NCBI GenBank assembly: GCA_944323475.1
Contig: CALUSQ010000012.1
Span: 1-53,535 of the forward strand
From: Candidatus Gastranaerophilales bacterium
GTDB lineage: Bacteria > Cyanobacteriota > Vampirovibrionia > Gastranaerophilales > Gastranaerophilaceae
Reading direction: 5' to 3'
Length of the DNA stretch: 53,535 bases
The notes beneath the pieces are model-generated. The model had not been told where the DNA came from. It did not search any database and saw only the letters and a program-made list of their open reading frames with translations. Below are positions 18,668 through 28,159 of this stretch, piece after piece. The position numbers and the translations under genes are program-made. Within the stretch, counting starts at the first letter, position 1, and the number at the start of each line of letters is the position of its first letter.

Positions 18668-21070
18668 TTATAATGCTATATCACCTTTCTTTTCTAATGT
18701 ATCTTTAACACTTTGTATAAATTTCTTTGAATCTTCATCAGCAGTAGACCAGTTTACAGAACAAATTGCTCTTTGTACCCATACAAGTTGTTGGAAAAAT
18801 TTGTTTTGAGAATTTGCTGCAGCAAGTTTTGAATCGAGGTAAATTTTTTGTGCATCTATAAGTTGAGCAATAGGTGCTTCACCTCTCAAATATTTCTTTT
18901 TAACTTCTTTATAACTTTCCTCAGCTGTATACATAGCCTTGTAGTTTTTTTCAATACTAAAATAAGAAGCTATTGCTCTATTTATGATATCTCTAACTTG
19001 AAGCTCTATTTCTGTTCTTGCTTCATCTTCATATCTTTGCAATTCTTTTTTCTCAGCGTCTATTCTCATTATTTCTGCAATTTTTGTACCACCTTCAAAC
19101 GGTTTCCATTGTGCAAATATACCCAATTGACCATATGTCGGATTTGAATGTCCTAAAGGAACTGCCGTTAAACCTGTCATTGGAGTATAAAGAGGTATAG
19201 TCATATCACTTGTAAATTTTCTGTTCATTAATGAAGTATATGTATATGTCAGTTTTGCATCAGGCAAAATAAATTTTTGATAATACATATTTCTTTCATA
19301 ATCTTTCATTTTGATTGCAGCTTTTAATTTTGACAGTTCCGGGGCAACTTCATAAGCTCTTGCCACCAACATTTCTGTAAATTTTTCAAGTGATTGAGGC
19401 GTTGAAACATAATCAATTATATTTATGTCTTTTGTATAAAAAGCAGGATCCATTGCAGTCAAAGGAGCAAGCTCAAAATCCTCTCTTTGATCTTGATAAA
19501 GTAATTTGTTTATTGCAATTTTTAAATTTTTATATTCCGCTGTCATATCAAGAAGTTTTTGTTCATTAATATTTAATTGCGAAGCCCATCTAAGAACTTC
19601 TTCCTGTCCGCACTTACCCATTTGTTGACGCACTCTTGCCATAGCAAGAATCTCTCTTGATTCAGCAACATATTCTTTTTGGATACCAATTGCATTTTTA
19701 AGCATCAAAAGATCAATATAAGTAGTTGCTATATCTATACCCATGTTTTGTTCCATAAGGAATTGTTCATGTTTTTGAAAATCAAATTGTTTCTTTTTAA
19801 CTAAAATATTAGTAACAAGAGCCGGAGAATAAATTACCTGTTCCAATCCCATTTGGAATATACCCGTTTTTTCAGGATACAAAAGTTTTGCACTTTCCGC
19901 ATATTCAGTGTTGTACTGTTGATAACCAAGAGTAACACCAAATGTCGGAAGATATCTTAAAGCAGCACTTACCGCAGATCGTTTTGCTGCCTTAACCAAA
20001 AGTCTTTTTCTTTCAATATCAAGGTTCTGTTTTTCTAATGTATTAAACACTGCAGACAAATCATAAACCTTGGGCTTTTTGTTAGTTATAATTTCTGCAT
20101 TATTTAAAATTCTTAAATGAGGATCATATCCAATTAGAGCTGCTGTATCAGCATTTATGTAAAAAACCTCATCCTCATAAAACATAATTTTATCAGATTT
20201 TTTAACTTGACCTTTTAAAGCCCCTTGAATGTTAAAAGAAGTAGCTTCAGCAACTTTTCTATCCAAATCATAAGCACCGGAACCCAAAAGTACACCTAAC
20301 TCAACATCTTCTTTACCCAAAGTAGAGAAAGTTGGTATTTTAAGCTCATTAAGATGTCCAATCAGATGTTTTCTTTCATCTGTAGAAAGATTAAACAAAG
20401 GAGTAAGAACAACTGCATCAACATCTTTTGGTATATTTTCAAAAGTCTTGTCTATATTATTTGTTGCAGGTACAATAACAAAATTTATACCTTCAAGTTT
20501 TGGTTCGACAAATCTGTGCCAATCAGAACGTGTTTTATAATAATTTTCGTTCATCAAGATAGCAATTTTTTTGAAATTAACCAGTTTTTGAAAAGCATAA
20601 ACACCTTTTACTGATTGCTGTACCGGGTTAAAAAAACCTTCCCCAAAATCCCTTAATCCATACTGATCAATTGTTATAACAAATTTCTTCTTATCTTTAA
20701 TTGAATTGTAATATTTTGTACTTAAATAACCTAAAGAAACTACCATTGTTGCTTCTGAATTCAAAGCTTTATTACTTGCTTTTTCTACACCTTCTTTTGA
20801 CCAATCACCAACAAATACCAAATTTGCGGGGAACTCTGCTTTATAGTCCGGAGCTGTTGAACGTGTAATTGCTGATTTAAAATTTGTCAAAACAGCATTG
20901 TTTTTGTCTGATGGACCGTCAAAAACAAAAGCATATTTAATAGGACGTGCATTTTTATTATAAACTATAGGTTTTTGAGGTTTTACTCCAACTTCTTGTA
21001 CAGCAAAAACTTCTGCAGAATTAATAAAAACAAACACAAGGACTAATAAATACCCCAAGAACTTTTTCAT
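18668..21070 (-). CDS. fusion of ABC-type binding-protein domain and TolC-like outer-membrane domain
   Basis: Start chosen at the ATG at 21070 (MKKFLGYLLVLVFVFINS), which has AGGGAGAG upstream and opens a signal peptide; 800 residues. Residues about 40-310 look like a periplasmic-binding-protein fold of the ABC_sub_bind/TrpX kind (YAFVFDGPSDKN, VVSLGYLSTKYYN, VNFKKIAILMNENYYKTRSDW, DAVVLTPLFNLSTDERKHLI, GVLLGSGAYDLDRKVAE). Residues about 340-800 resemble TolC, with two long coiled-coil stretches and the typical KYLRGEAPIAQLIDAQKIYLDSKLAAANS repeat near the end. The union is unusual. It would put a ligand sensor or chaperone on the periplasmic side of an export duct. It lies downstream of the thioesterase gene. 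Confidence 0.75.
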   Translation of the reverse strand: MKKFLGYLLVLVFVFINSAEVFAVQEVGVKPQKPIVYNKNARPIKYAFVFDGPSDKNNAVLTNFKSAITRSTAPDYKAEFPANLVFVGDWSKEGVEKASNKALNSEATMVVSLGYLSTKYYNSIKDKKKFVITIDQYGLRDFGEGFFNPVQQSVKGVYAFQKLVNFKKIAILMNENYYKTRSDWHRFVEPKLEGINFVIVPATNNIDKTFENIPKDVDAVVLTPLFNLSTDERKHLIGHLNELKIPTFSTLGKEDVELGVLLGSGAYDLDRKVAEATSFNIQGALKGQVKKSDKIMFYEDEVFYINADTAALIGYDPHLRILNNAEIITNKKPKVYDLSAVFNTLEKQNLDIERKRLLVKAAKRSAVSAALRYLPTFGVTLGYQQYNTEYAESAKLLYPEKTGIFQMGLEQVIYSPALVTNILVKKKQFDFQKHEQFLMEQNMGIDIATTYIDLLMLKNAIGIQKEYVAESREILAMARVRQQMGKCGQEEVLRWASQLNINEQKLLDMTAEYKNLKIAINKLLYQDQREDFELAPLTAMDPAFYTKDINIIDYVSTPQSLEKFTEMLVARAYEVAPELSKLKAAIKMKDYERNMYYQKFILPDAKLTYTYTSLMNRKFTSDMTIPLYTPMTGLTAVPLGHSNPTYGQLGIFAQWKPFEGGTKIAEIMRIDAEKKELQRYEDEARTEIELQVRDIINRAIASYFSIEKNYKAMYTAEESYKEVKKKYLRGEAPIAQLIDAQKIYLDSKLAAANSQNKFFQQLVWVQRAICSVNWSTADEDSKKFIQSVKDTLEKKGDIAL

Positions 21071-21226
21071 ATAATCTCTCCCTAAAGCACTATATTTTTT
21101 CCAGACCATAATTAAATAAATAGAAAACTAAATTACTAGTTAATTCTATAAAAAAAAACTTAAAATGTTAAAAAATATACACTTATTCGCTTAACAAAAC
21201 TTTATCTGAATATATAAAAAAGAATG

Positions 21227-22000
21227 TTACCCCTTATCCCACTGGATTTTCAATAAAGTTAACTCTTCTTCTGTTTCTTTATCCTTTATTGTATGAATCG
21301 TAACAATTTTATTGTTTTCTAAAAATTTTATAACCTCAGAACAGACTTTTTTATTAACACTTGTTTCTTTTTTATATTTTATATCAATCACTTTAGGAGT
21401 ATATTCTAACCTAAAATCAACAGGAAGAACCTCAAGTGCCCAAACCATGTAATTACTGTTGTTGGCATGGTGATTAACGTCAATATCATCAAAATGGACG
21501 TCAAAAACTTTTTTATAGAATTCTGCAGTTTTATCATCTTTTGTATTTTTAGGAATTTCTATTTTATCATATTCCAAATCACTTTCTCTTTTTTCAAATT
21601 TAGGTACAAAATCCAAAACTTTTTGCATAGGTAGCATTTTTCTAGATTCCATATCAATCAAAACCCAGCTTGAGCAAACTCTACCTACCAATTCATCATC
21701 TGGAGAATATATTTCAAAATCACGAAATGCATACAATTTTGATATCCCCCTTGCTTCTGTTACAAGTTTTATATATGAAAAATTTCTTATTTCTTTATAA
21801 ATTTCTATATGATATTTGAGCACAACCCAAGCATAATTATGAGAAAAAACAAAGCTTGGTCCAAACCCTAATGACTCTGCACTTATCGTAGCTATATCTT
21901 GCAGTATATTCAAAAGAGAAGATTCTTTTAAATCTCCTTTTACATTTTGTTCATAATACTTTATATCATATTTTTTTATTAATTTAGCATTAGAAAACAT
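21227..22000 (-). CDS. acyl-ACP thioesterase (FatA type)
   Basis: A 257-residue double hot-dog protein that would release free fatty acids from acyl carrier protein. The N-terminal half shows the family pattern (YDIKYYEQNVKGDLKESSLLNILQDIA, then WVVLKYHIEIYKE and RDFEIYSPDDELVGRVCSSW). The second half carries the catalytic Asp-Asn-His region FDDIDVNHHANNSNYMVWALE. GGAG lies before the ATG. It is 29 bases after emrB and so very likely in the marR-emrA-emrB transcript. A free-fatty-acid producer inside a drug-type efflux operon points to fatty-acid export. Confidence 0.85.
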   Translation of the reverse strand: MFSNAKLIKKYDIKYYEQNVKGDLKESSLLNILQDIATISAESLGFGPSFVFSHNYAWVVLKYHIEIYKEIRNFSYIKLVTEARGISKLYAFRDFEIYSPDDELVGRVCSSWVLIDMESRKMLPMQKVLDFVPKFEKRESDLEYDKIEIPKNTKDDKTAEFYKKVFDVHFDDIDVNHHANNSNYMVWALEVLPVDFRLEYTPKVIDIKYKKETSVNKKVCSEVIKFLENNKIVTIHTIKDKETEEELTLLKIQWDKG

Positions 22001-22029
22001 AATCTTAACTCCATATTAAAAAATAATAT

Positions 22030-23628
22030 CTATTTTGAAGTAATAGGCGCCTCAACTTTTTGGGATTTATTCTTTTTATATTTAACCTTCTGAAAAAGAA
22101 AAATCATAGGTACTAACAAAACAAGAACAGCAGCATATATTTTAAAGCAATCCATATAAGCCATTAAAGTAGATTGCTGTACAAGTTGTTTATATGCCAC
22201 AGTATTAGCTTTTATAGAAGAAAGAGCTGGTCCTGATACAGAAATTATTCCACCTTGCAAAGCATTGATTTTTTCAACAAAACCTGAATGAGAATAAGTT
22301 AAATTTCTAATCAAATGTGTTTGATGCACCTGACTCATTCTTGAAACCATTGTTGTTACAGCAGAAGTCCCAATGGCACCGCCAACACTTTTTGCTAAAT
22401 TAAATACACCTGTTGCATTTGTCATTTGATTATTTTTTAAAGTAACAAAAGAAATTGTCATCAACGGAATCATCACAAGAGAAAAAGCCGCCCCACATAT
22501 CACATTAGGGACTATAATATTTGTCATTGCAATTTGCAAATTCAACGTACCAAACATTATATTAGATAAAGCAAGAACAAGCATTCCAACAGTAATAACC
22601 CATCTTTGGTCAACTCTATTTGCCAAATAAGCACATATAACTAATCCAGTAAATGATCCAAAGCCTCTGGGACTTATAGCAAGACCACTTAATGTCGCTG
22701 TATATCCCATAAGCTGTTGTAAAAACAAAGGTAAAATTGCAAGTGTTGAATATAAGACTGCGCCAATTATAAAGTGCAAAACAGTTCCTATCGCAAAATT
22801 CTTATCTTTAAAAACTCTCAAATCAACAATAGGTTCTTTTGTACATATTTCTCTAACAATAAAAGCTATAAAAGTAATAGCAACCAAAGTTGCAGACCAT
22901 CTTACCCAACTGGCGCCAAACCAATCAGATTTTTGTCCGTTATCCAATATAATCTGCAAAACAAAAAGCCAAATAATAAGAAATATAAAGCCCCAATAAT
23001 CGACATTTTTTACTTTACCTTTTTTTGCATAAGGAGGATCTTCAATAAACTTTTTAATTAACCATAAAGAAATAAAACCTATAGGTACATTTATAAGAAA
23101 TATCCAATGCCATGAATATGTATCAGTAATCCATCCGCCAAGAGTTGGTCCAATAATAGGAGCAAATATTACACCAAATCCAAAAACAGACATCGCAACA
23201 CCACGTTCTTCTGGAGGAAACTCTTCCATCATAACTGCTTGTGCTATTGGCATAATAGCACCACCGCCTATACCTTGGATAACACGTGCAAGTATTAACA
23301 TAGTCATACTTGTCGCCATTCCACAAGCAGCTGACGCAAGTGTAAACATTAAAGTAGACAACAGCAAGAAATTTTTACGACCCATAAGGGTTGAAAACCA
23401 AGCGGTTGAAGGAATAATTACACCGTTAGCAACAAGATAACTCGTCAAAACCCAAGTCGACTCATCTCTCGTCGCAGAAAAAGAACCTGCAATATGAGGC
23501 AATGCAACATTTGCAATAGAAGAATCCAATACTACCATAAAGATAGTAAGCATTACCGCACCTGCGCTATACCAAGGATTACGTACAGACTGAATATCTT
23601 CTGCTATTTCTGTCAGTTCATTGCTCAT
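22030..23628 (-). CDS. EmrB/FarB-type MFS exporter (DHA2, 14 TM)
   Basis: Inner-membrane proton antiporter of 532 residues with about fourteen hydrophobic segments. Family motifs include VVLDSSIANVALPHIAGSF in TM1 (DHA2 motif D1), TSYLVANGVIIPSTAWFS, LARVIQGIGGGAIMPIAQAV and GPTLGGWITDTYSWHWIFLINVPIG (motif C and its neighbour). It would work with the adjacent HlyD-type adaptor and an outer-membrane channel. Ten bases from the adaptor gene. The neighbouring thioesterase makes fatty acids (as in neisserial FarAB) the favoured substrate; drugs are the other option. Confidence 0.9.
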   Translation of the reverse strand: MSNELTEIAEDIQSVRNPWYSAGAVMLTIFMVVLDSSIANVALPHIAGSFSATRDESTWVLTSYLVANGVIIPSTAWFSTLMGRKNFLLLSTLMFTLASAACGMATSMTMLILARVIQGIGGGAIMPIAQAVMMEEFPPEERGVAMSVFGFGVIFAPIIGPTLGGWITDTYSWHWIFLINVPIGFISLWLIKKFIEDPPYAKKGKVKNVDYWGFIFLIIWLFVLQIILDNGQKSDWFGASWVRWSATLVAITFIAFIVREICTKEPIVDLRVFKDKNFAIGTVLHFIIGAVLYSTLAILPLFLQQLMGYTATLSGLAISPRGFGSFTGLVICAYLANRVDQRWVITVGMLVLALSNIMFGTLNLQIAMTNIIVPNVICGAAFSLVMIPLMTISFVTLKNNQMTNATGVFNLAKSVGGAIGTSAVTTMVSRMSQVHQTHLIRNLTYSHSGFVEKINALQGGIISVSGPALSSIKANTVAYKQLVQQSTLMAYMDCFKIYAAVLVLLVPMIFLFQKVKYKKNKSQKVEAPITSK

Positions 23629-23638
23629 TTGTTTGTTA

Positions 23639-24658
23639 TTATTTTACATATACTTTTGGAACTACACTCATACCCGGTTCTATACTGTATTGAGAATCAA
23701 TTTTTGATTTAAATACAATTTTGACAGGTACACGTTGAACAACTTTTACATAACTTCCAACAGCATTCTCCGGAGGGAACATACTTGATTTTGCGCCTGT
23801 ACTTGATTGAATAGAATCAACTACACCATACAGTTTTAAATGAGGATAGGCATCAACTTTGATTTTAACTTTTTGTCCAACTCTTATTTTGTTCAATTGA
23901 GTTTCTTTAAAGTTAGCAACAACCCATCTTTTATCAGGAACTATAGAAAACAAAGGAGCACCTGCATTTATATATGCACCTTCTTCTGCCGAACGATTTG
24001 TTATTTTTCCGTCTTCTGAAGCAAAGATTTTAGTATATGACAATTCAAGTTTTGCTTGATTCATCAATGCTTCTAATCTTTTTAACTCAGCATCAGCAAC
24101 TTTATTTTTTTCTTTTGAAAAAACTTGTTGTTGTGCTGTAGCATAATTAGCTTTTGCCAAGTCATATTTTGATTTTGCACGATCATACTCTTGTTGAGAA
24201 ACAGCACCTTTAGCATAAAGACCTTTGTATCTTTCATAGTCTTGTTCAGCTACAGCCAAATCTGTTTCTGCAGCATTTTTATCTACTATTGCTGATTTCT
24301 GTTTATATAAAGCCATTTCATATGCGGCTTTAGCTTGTTCATATCTTACTTTATAATCTCTATCATCTATAGTTAAAAGTAATTTACCTTTTTTTACATG
24401 GTCATTATCATCAACATAAAGTTTCTCGATAATACCTGTAACTTTAGGGCTGACTCTTATTATATGACCTTCCACAAAAGCATCATCTGTTGTTTCAAAA
24501 GATGAAAAATACAGCCATCCCAACAAACAAACTACAATTGCTATAATACTCGGAATTAAAAATCTCTTTTTAATAATTTTTTTTGTCTTTTTTCTTTTAA
24601 CTGTTTTATCTGATTTCTCAGCCATAATTTCTTCATTTTGTATATTATTATCTTCCAC
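23639..24658 (-). CDS. EmrA/FarA-type membrane fusion protein (HlyD family)
   Basis: Periplasmic adaptor linking the MFS pump to an outer-membrane channel; 339 residues. GTG start at 24658 with AAGGCGGT upstream. Residues 28-50 are a single membrane anchor (RFLIPSIIAIVVCLLGWLYFSSF). Then come a lipoyl-type half motif (DDAFVEGHIIRVSPKVTGIIEKLYVDDNDHV), a long coiled-coil hairpin (about 95-205), and the second half (IFASEDGKITNRSAEEGAYINAGAPLFSIVPD). Eleven bases separate it from the marR stop, so it is co-transcribed. Confidence 0.9.
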   Translation of the reverse strand: MEDNNIQNEEIMAEKSDKTVKRKKTKKIIKKRFLIPSIIAIVVCLLGWLYFSSFETTDDAFVEGHIIRVSPKVTGIIEKLYVDDNDHVKKGKLLLTIDDRDYKVRYEQAKAAYEMALYKQKSAIVDKNAAETDLAVAEQDYERYKGLYAKGAVSQQEYDRAKSKYDLAKANYATAQQQVFSKEKNKVADAELKRLEALMNQAKLELSYTKIFASEDGKITNRSAEEGAYINAGAPLFSIVPDKRWVVANFKETQLNKIRVGQKVKIKVDAYPHLKLYGVVDSIQSSTGAKSSMFPPENAVGSYVKVVQRVPVKIVFKSKIDSQYSIEPGMSVVPKVYVK

Positions 24659-24669
24659 TTAATACCGCC

Positions 24670-25122
24670 TTATTCATTTATTTTATATTCTTCTTCTATA
24701 TTTTTTCTTACTTTTCTCAGTAAGGTAACTAAAGTTATAATTTCATCTTTTGTCATTCCTTTGCATTGAACACTGCGCATTCTTTCTTTTAGAGGTTTTG
24801 CAATTTCTACTTTGTCACAACCTAATTTTGTAAGAAAGACTTTTAATATTCTACGATTTGTCTCGTCTTTTTCTCTTCTAATAAAACCTTTAGTCTCTAA
24901 TATATCAATCATTCTTGTAATATTAGGTCTGTCTTTACCTAATATATTAGCTATCTGGGTTTGATACAATCCGTCACTCAGCGACAAAACGAGTAATATA
25001 TTAAATTGTTCTCGAGTGATATCATTCAAGCCATGAACCTTGAGCGTTTTTTGACCTGCTGCACGATATGCAGATGAAGTCAAAGCCATTTCTAGTCCCA
25101 AATTAAAATCAAAATCATTCAT
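24670..25122 (-). CDS. MarR-family transcriptional regulator
   Basis: A 150-residue winged-helix regulator, probably the local repressor of the efflux operon. The recognition region reads GLYQTQIANILGKDRPNITRMIDILETKGFIRREKDETNRRILKVFLT (about residues 51-98), with the conserved D-x-R-x3 wing. It is the first gene of the minus-strand operon and diverges from a TolC gene. A perfect 10-bp inverted repeat lies between them. By analogy with FarR and EmrR the ligand may be a fatty acid or other exported amphiphile; that is inference. Confidence 0.9.
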   Translation of the reverse strand: MNDFDFNLGLEMALTSSAYRAAGQKTLKVHGLNDITREQFNILLVLSLSDGLYQTQIANILGKDRPNITRMIDILETKGFIRREKDETNRRILKVFLTKLGCDKVEIAKPLKERMRSVQCKGMTKDEIITLVTLLRKVRKNIEEEYKINE

Positions 25123-25147
25123 AAATTTCTAAATTCTTATTCTAAAA

Positions 25148-25180
25148 ATGTTAGCATGATAACAATTGCTATGCTAACAT
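25148..25180. promoter_or_regulatory. candidate MarR operator (perfect inverted repeat)
   Basis: ATGTTAGCAT at 25148-25157 and ATGCTAACAT at 25171-25180 are exact reverse complements, 13 bases apart, in the 109-base space between marR and the divergent TolC gene. The central bases contain CAATTG. Its site and symmetry suit a dimeric regulator controlling both directions. Confidence 0.7.
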
Positions 25181-25231
25181 ATCCCACACAAAAAAACAAG
25201 AAGCAATCAGATTAAACAAATTTAAAAAGAT

Positions 25232-26650
25232 ATGTCAAAAAAATTATTATTATTTATTTACACAATTTTATCGTTTTTTATAAGCAGCACTTTTACTCCT
25301 GCGATATGCGGAAATATTAATGAAATCAAAAGTGAAATACTAAACAAAAAATCTGCCAAACTGCAATGCAGTTGTGAATACAGATTAAGCAATATCAACA
25401 TAAATTGGTGGGAGAATTTTTCTGATGAATATTTAAAAGAATATATTTACCTTGCAATAACTCAAAATCACAACTTAAAAAAAGCAGCATTAAAAAGTGA
25501 AGAATACCGACAAATGGTAAATAGTACTTTATCCAATGAATTCCCCAAAGTCACATTTAGCCCAACATTTGCAAGAATAAAAACAGCTGGAAATCAATTG
25601 GGAGATATCGAATTCGCTCAAACTCGCTCAAACATATACGTACTACCTTTAGTTGCACAATATGAAGCAGATATATTCCTAAAAAATCATGACAAAACAA
25701 AAGCCCAAAAATACCAAAAAGAAGCCATAGAATATGAAGAAAAAGCAGCAAATATTACAACAGCATCTGACGTCGCAACATTATATATAAACATAATTAA
25801 ACTAGATAAAGCAATAAAAACAAAAGAAGAAATTACAAAAATAAGACAAAATATATATGAACTAACAAAAGACAGAAATAAAGCTGGTCTTGCATCTGTA
25901 TATGATGTTACATACACAGACAAACAGCATACACAATCTCAAATAGAACTAAATGACTTGAAACGTCAACAAAATATTTATCTTCATGAACTTGCAGTAT
26001 ATATAGATGAATGTCCAACACAAGCATATAACCTAAAAAGAGAAAATTTTGATAATCTGGAATTTAAAGGCAAAATTCCTGAATGCATTTCCTCAGAAAC
26101 AATTGCCCTAAGACCGGACATAATGCAAACAGAAGCAAAATTAAAAAAAGCCAAAATTGATATAAACATTGCAAAAAAAGAATTTCTTCCAACAATACCA
26201 ATATTAGGAGTAACAGGATATAACACATTACTTTTAAAAAGACTTTTTAACTGGGAGAATATTATAGCTCTAGTAGGAGTATCTGCTTTCGAAAAAATTT
26301 ATACCGGCGGATATTTGATGGCAAATTTAAGAATAAAAAAAATACAGTTTGAAGAACTATTAGAAGAATACAAACAAACTGACCTAAATGCTATACAAGA
26401 AATTAGCGACAGTCTTTGTTTGATAAAATATGACACGCAAAAAGATAATAATAATTTAAAAAAAATAAAACTTGAAAAAAATAACCTAAAACTTATAGAA
26501 GAAAGATACAAAGCAGGCATAATTTCTTATTTAGAATACATACAATATAAAGAAAATCTCTTAAGCCTTGAAATTGATCAATGCAACTCAAAAGCACAAA
26601 GGCTTATTGACTATATATCCTTATACAAAGCAACAGGATGTAAATTATAA
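25232..26650 (+). CDS. TolC/NodT-like outer-membrane efflux protein
   Basis: Outer-membrane duct component, 472 residues. Residues 1-26 are a signal peptide ending TPAICGN; the Cys is not in a good lipobox (Ile at -1), so lipidation is doubtful, although many relatives are lipoproteins. The two TolC repeats are visible as long helical stretches, with NWWENFSDEYLKEYIYLAITQNHNLKKA near the start and SSETIALRPDIMQTEAKLKKAKIDINIAKKEFLPTIP in the middle (the RPD motif is typical of NodT proteins). It diverges from marR-emrAB across an operator palindrome, so it is likely their outer-membrane partner. The window thus holds two TolC-type proteins for one pump cluster. Confidence 0.85.
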   Translation: MSKKLLLFIYTILSFFISSTFTPAICGNINEIKSEILNKKSAKLQCSCEYRLSNININWWENFSDEYLKEYIYLAITQNHNLKKAALKSEEYRQMVNSTLSNEFPKVTFSPTFARIKTAGNQLGDIEFAQTRSNIYVLPLVAQYEADIFLKNHDKTKAQKYQKEAIEYEEKAANITTASDVATLYINIIKLDKAIKTKEEITKIRQNIYELTKDRNKAGLASVYDVTYTDKQHTQSQIELNDLKRQQNIYLHELAVYIDECPTQAYNLKRENFDNLEFKGKIPECISSETIALRPDIMQTEAKLKKAKIDINIAKKEFLPTIPILGVTGYNTLLLKRLFNWENIIALVGVSAFEKIYTGGYLMANLRIKKIQFEELLEEYKQTDLNAIQEISDSLCLIKYDTQKDNNNLKKIKLEKNNLKLIEERYKAGIISYLEYIQYKENLLSLEIDQCNSKAQRLIDYISLYKATGCKL

Positions 26651-26680
26651 GAGCCGTTTGTTTATAACAAACGGCTCTTT
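26651..26680. terminator. strong terminator hairpin
   Basis: GAGCCGTTTGTT pairs with AACAAACGGCTC around a TAT loop, directly after the TolC stop codon and followed by TTT. It also lies downstream of the hydrogenase operon, which ends at 26708 on the other strand. Confidence 0.9.
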
Positions 26681-26707
26681 ATTTCTATAAAACAATTTAT
26701 TTTATAT

Positions 26708-28159
26708 CTATGGTTCAAGATCATTTATACATTTTGCTTGATTAGCATATTCTTGAACTTTCTTGGTTGTAATACGCTTGCTATTTAAGCATGCAGAACC
26801 AGCCACACATCCGCCTTCACAAGCCATAATTTCAACCAAGTTGCCTTCTGTGCAGACACCTTTTTTAGCCCAGTTTTTCAAATCTCTGACTGATTTTGTA
26901 TTTAAACCGTTTACACAAGTAGGATATAATTCGGGAAAATCCTTCAATGCTACTTTTACAGATTCTGCAACTCCACCTGTAATAGCAAAGTTTTTACCTT
27001 CTTTTGATGAATCATCAGCAAATTCATAATCTTCCATATTTGCAACTTCAATATTAAGAGCAACAAACAATGCCCCCATCTCTTCAAAGTTCATTACAAA
27101 ATCTGTATATTCATCTTTTTGAGCTTCTTTTCTTTTTGCTACACAAGGTCCAATGAATACTGTAACAGCATCAGGATATCTTTCTTTCACAATTTGAGCT
27201 GTATAATGCATTGGTGTTCTAGTCTCTGAGCGGAATGGTTTCATATCAGGTATATGTTTATCAACCAACTCATTGTAAGCAGCACAACAAGAAGTTGTCA
27301 TAAACTCTTTACCTGCTTCCATTCTTTCTCTAAAATCTTCTGCTTCTGTTCTTGCTGTAACATCTGCACCATGAGCGACTTCAAATACTTCATCAAAACC
27401 AGATTTAATCAATGCTTGAGCTATTTTATTTATTGAAACAGGAAGCTGTCCAACAACAGCAGGCGCAAGCATTGCAACAACTTTTTTACCTGCTTTCATT
27501 TGTTTCAATACATCAATAACTTGACTTTTTTCATGCACTGCAGCAAATGGACAAGCACCAACACAAGCACCACAGCTGATACATTTATCAAAATCTATTT
27601 CTGCATGTCCATTTTCATTTTTAGCAATTGCTCCCACAGGACAAGCATCTTCACAAGGAACTTTTAATCTGACGATTGCACTGTACGGGCATACATTCAT
27701 ACACATACCGCAATTTTTACATTTTTCGCCATCAATAACAGATTTGCCATCTTTTATTTGTATAGCTCCAAATTTACAAGTTGAAACACAAGGTCTTGCT
27801 ACACAGCCTTGGCATAATTCTGTAACATATACACGGCTGGGAACACAACCTTTACAAGCTGTTTCAACAACAGTAAGAATAGTATCTTCAGGTTTTTCTC
27901 TTTTTAATGCTTGTGAACCATATTCATTAAGTGATGTAATTTCATCATCAGTTTCAACGCAAGTACCCAAACCTGCTATTACACGCTGACGAAGAATTGC
28001 TCTTTCTTTATAAATACAACATCTGTAAGGAACATCAGCATTTTTAGGTCTCATTTCAAAAGGAATTCTATCAAGTTTATCCATTTCTTGATGAATATAT
28101 GCCCTAATTAATCGAACGAGAACTTCTCTTTTTAAGTGTGTAGTATTACTATTATCCAT
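26708..28159 (-). CDS. [FeFe] hydrogenase catalytic subunit, group-B-like
   Basis: A 483-residue monomeric iron hydrogenase. The H-cluster motifs are all present: TTSCCAAY (C291, C292), IGPCVAKRKEA (C339) and IMACEGGCVAGSAC (C447, C451). The double Cys of the first motif, including the proton-relay Cys, and the EGG form of the third are what I expect of group B rather than prototypical group A. The N-terminal half carries many Cys: two ferredoxin-type clusters (CKNCGMCMNVCP at 147-157, CISCGACVGACP at 193-203) and further Cys groups around 103-128 and 169-173. The ATG overlaps the upstream 2Fe-2S gene by 8 bases, giving translational coupling. The maturases HydE, HydF and HydG are not in the window. 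Confidence 0.88.
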   Translation of the reverse strand: MDNSNTTHLKREVLVRLIRAYIHQEMDKLDRIPFEMRPKNADVPYRCCIYKERAILRQRVIAGLGTCVETDDEITSLNEYGSQALKREKPEDTILTVVETACKGCVPSRVYVTELCQGCVARPCVSTCKFGAIQIKDGKSVIDGEKCKNCGMCMNVCPYSAIVRLKVPCEDACPVGAIAKNENGHAEIDFDKCISCGACVGACPFAAVHEKSQVIDVLKQMKAGKKVVAMLAPAVVGQLPVSINKIAQALIKSGFDEVFEVAHGADVTARTEAEDFRERMEAGKEFMTTSCCAAYNELVDKHIPDMKPFRSETRTPMHYTAQIVKERYPDAVTVFIGPCVAKRKEAQKDEYTDFVMNFEEMGALFVALNIEVANMEDYEFADDSSKEGKNFAITGGVAESVKVALKDFPELYPTCVNGLNTKSVRDLKNWAKKGVCTEGNLVEIMACEGGCVAGSACLNSKRITTKKVQEYANQAKCINDLEP

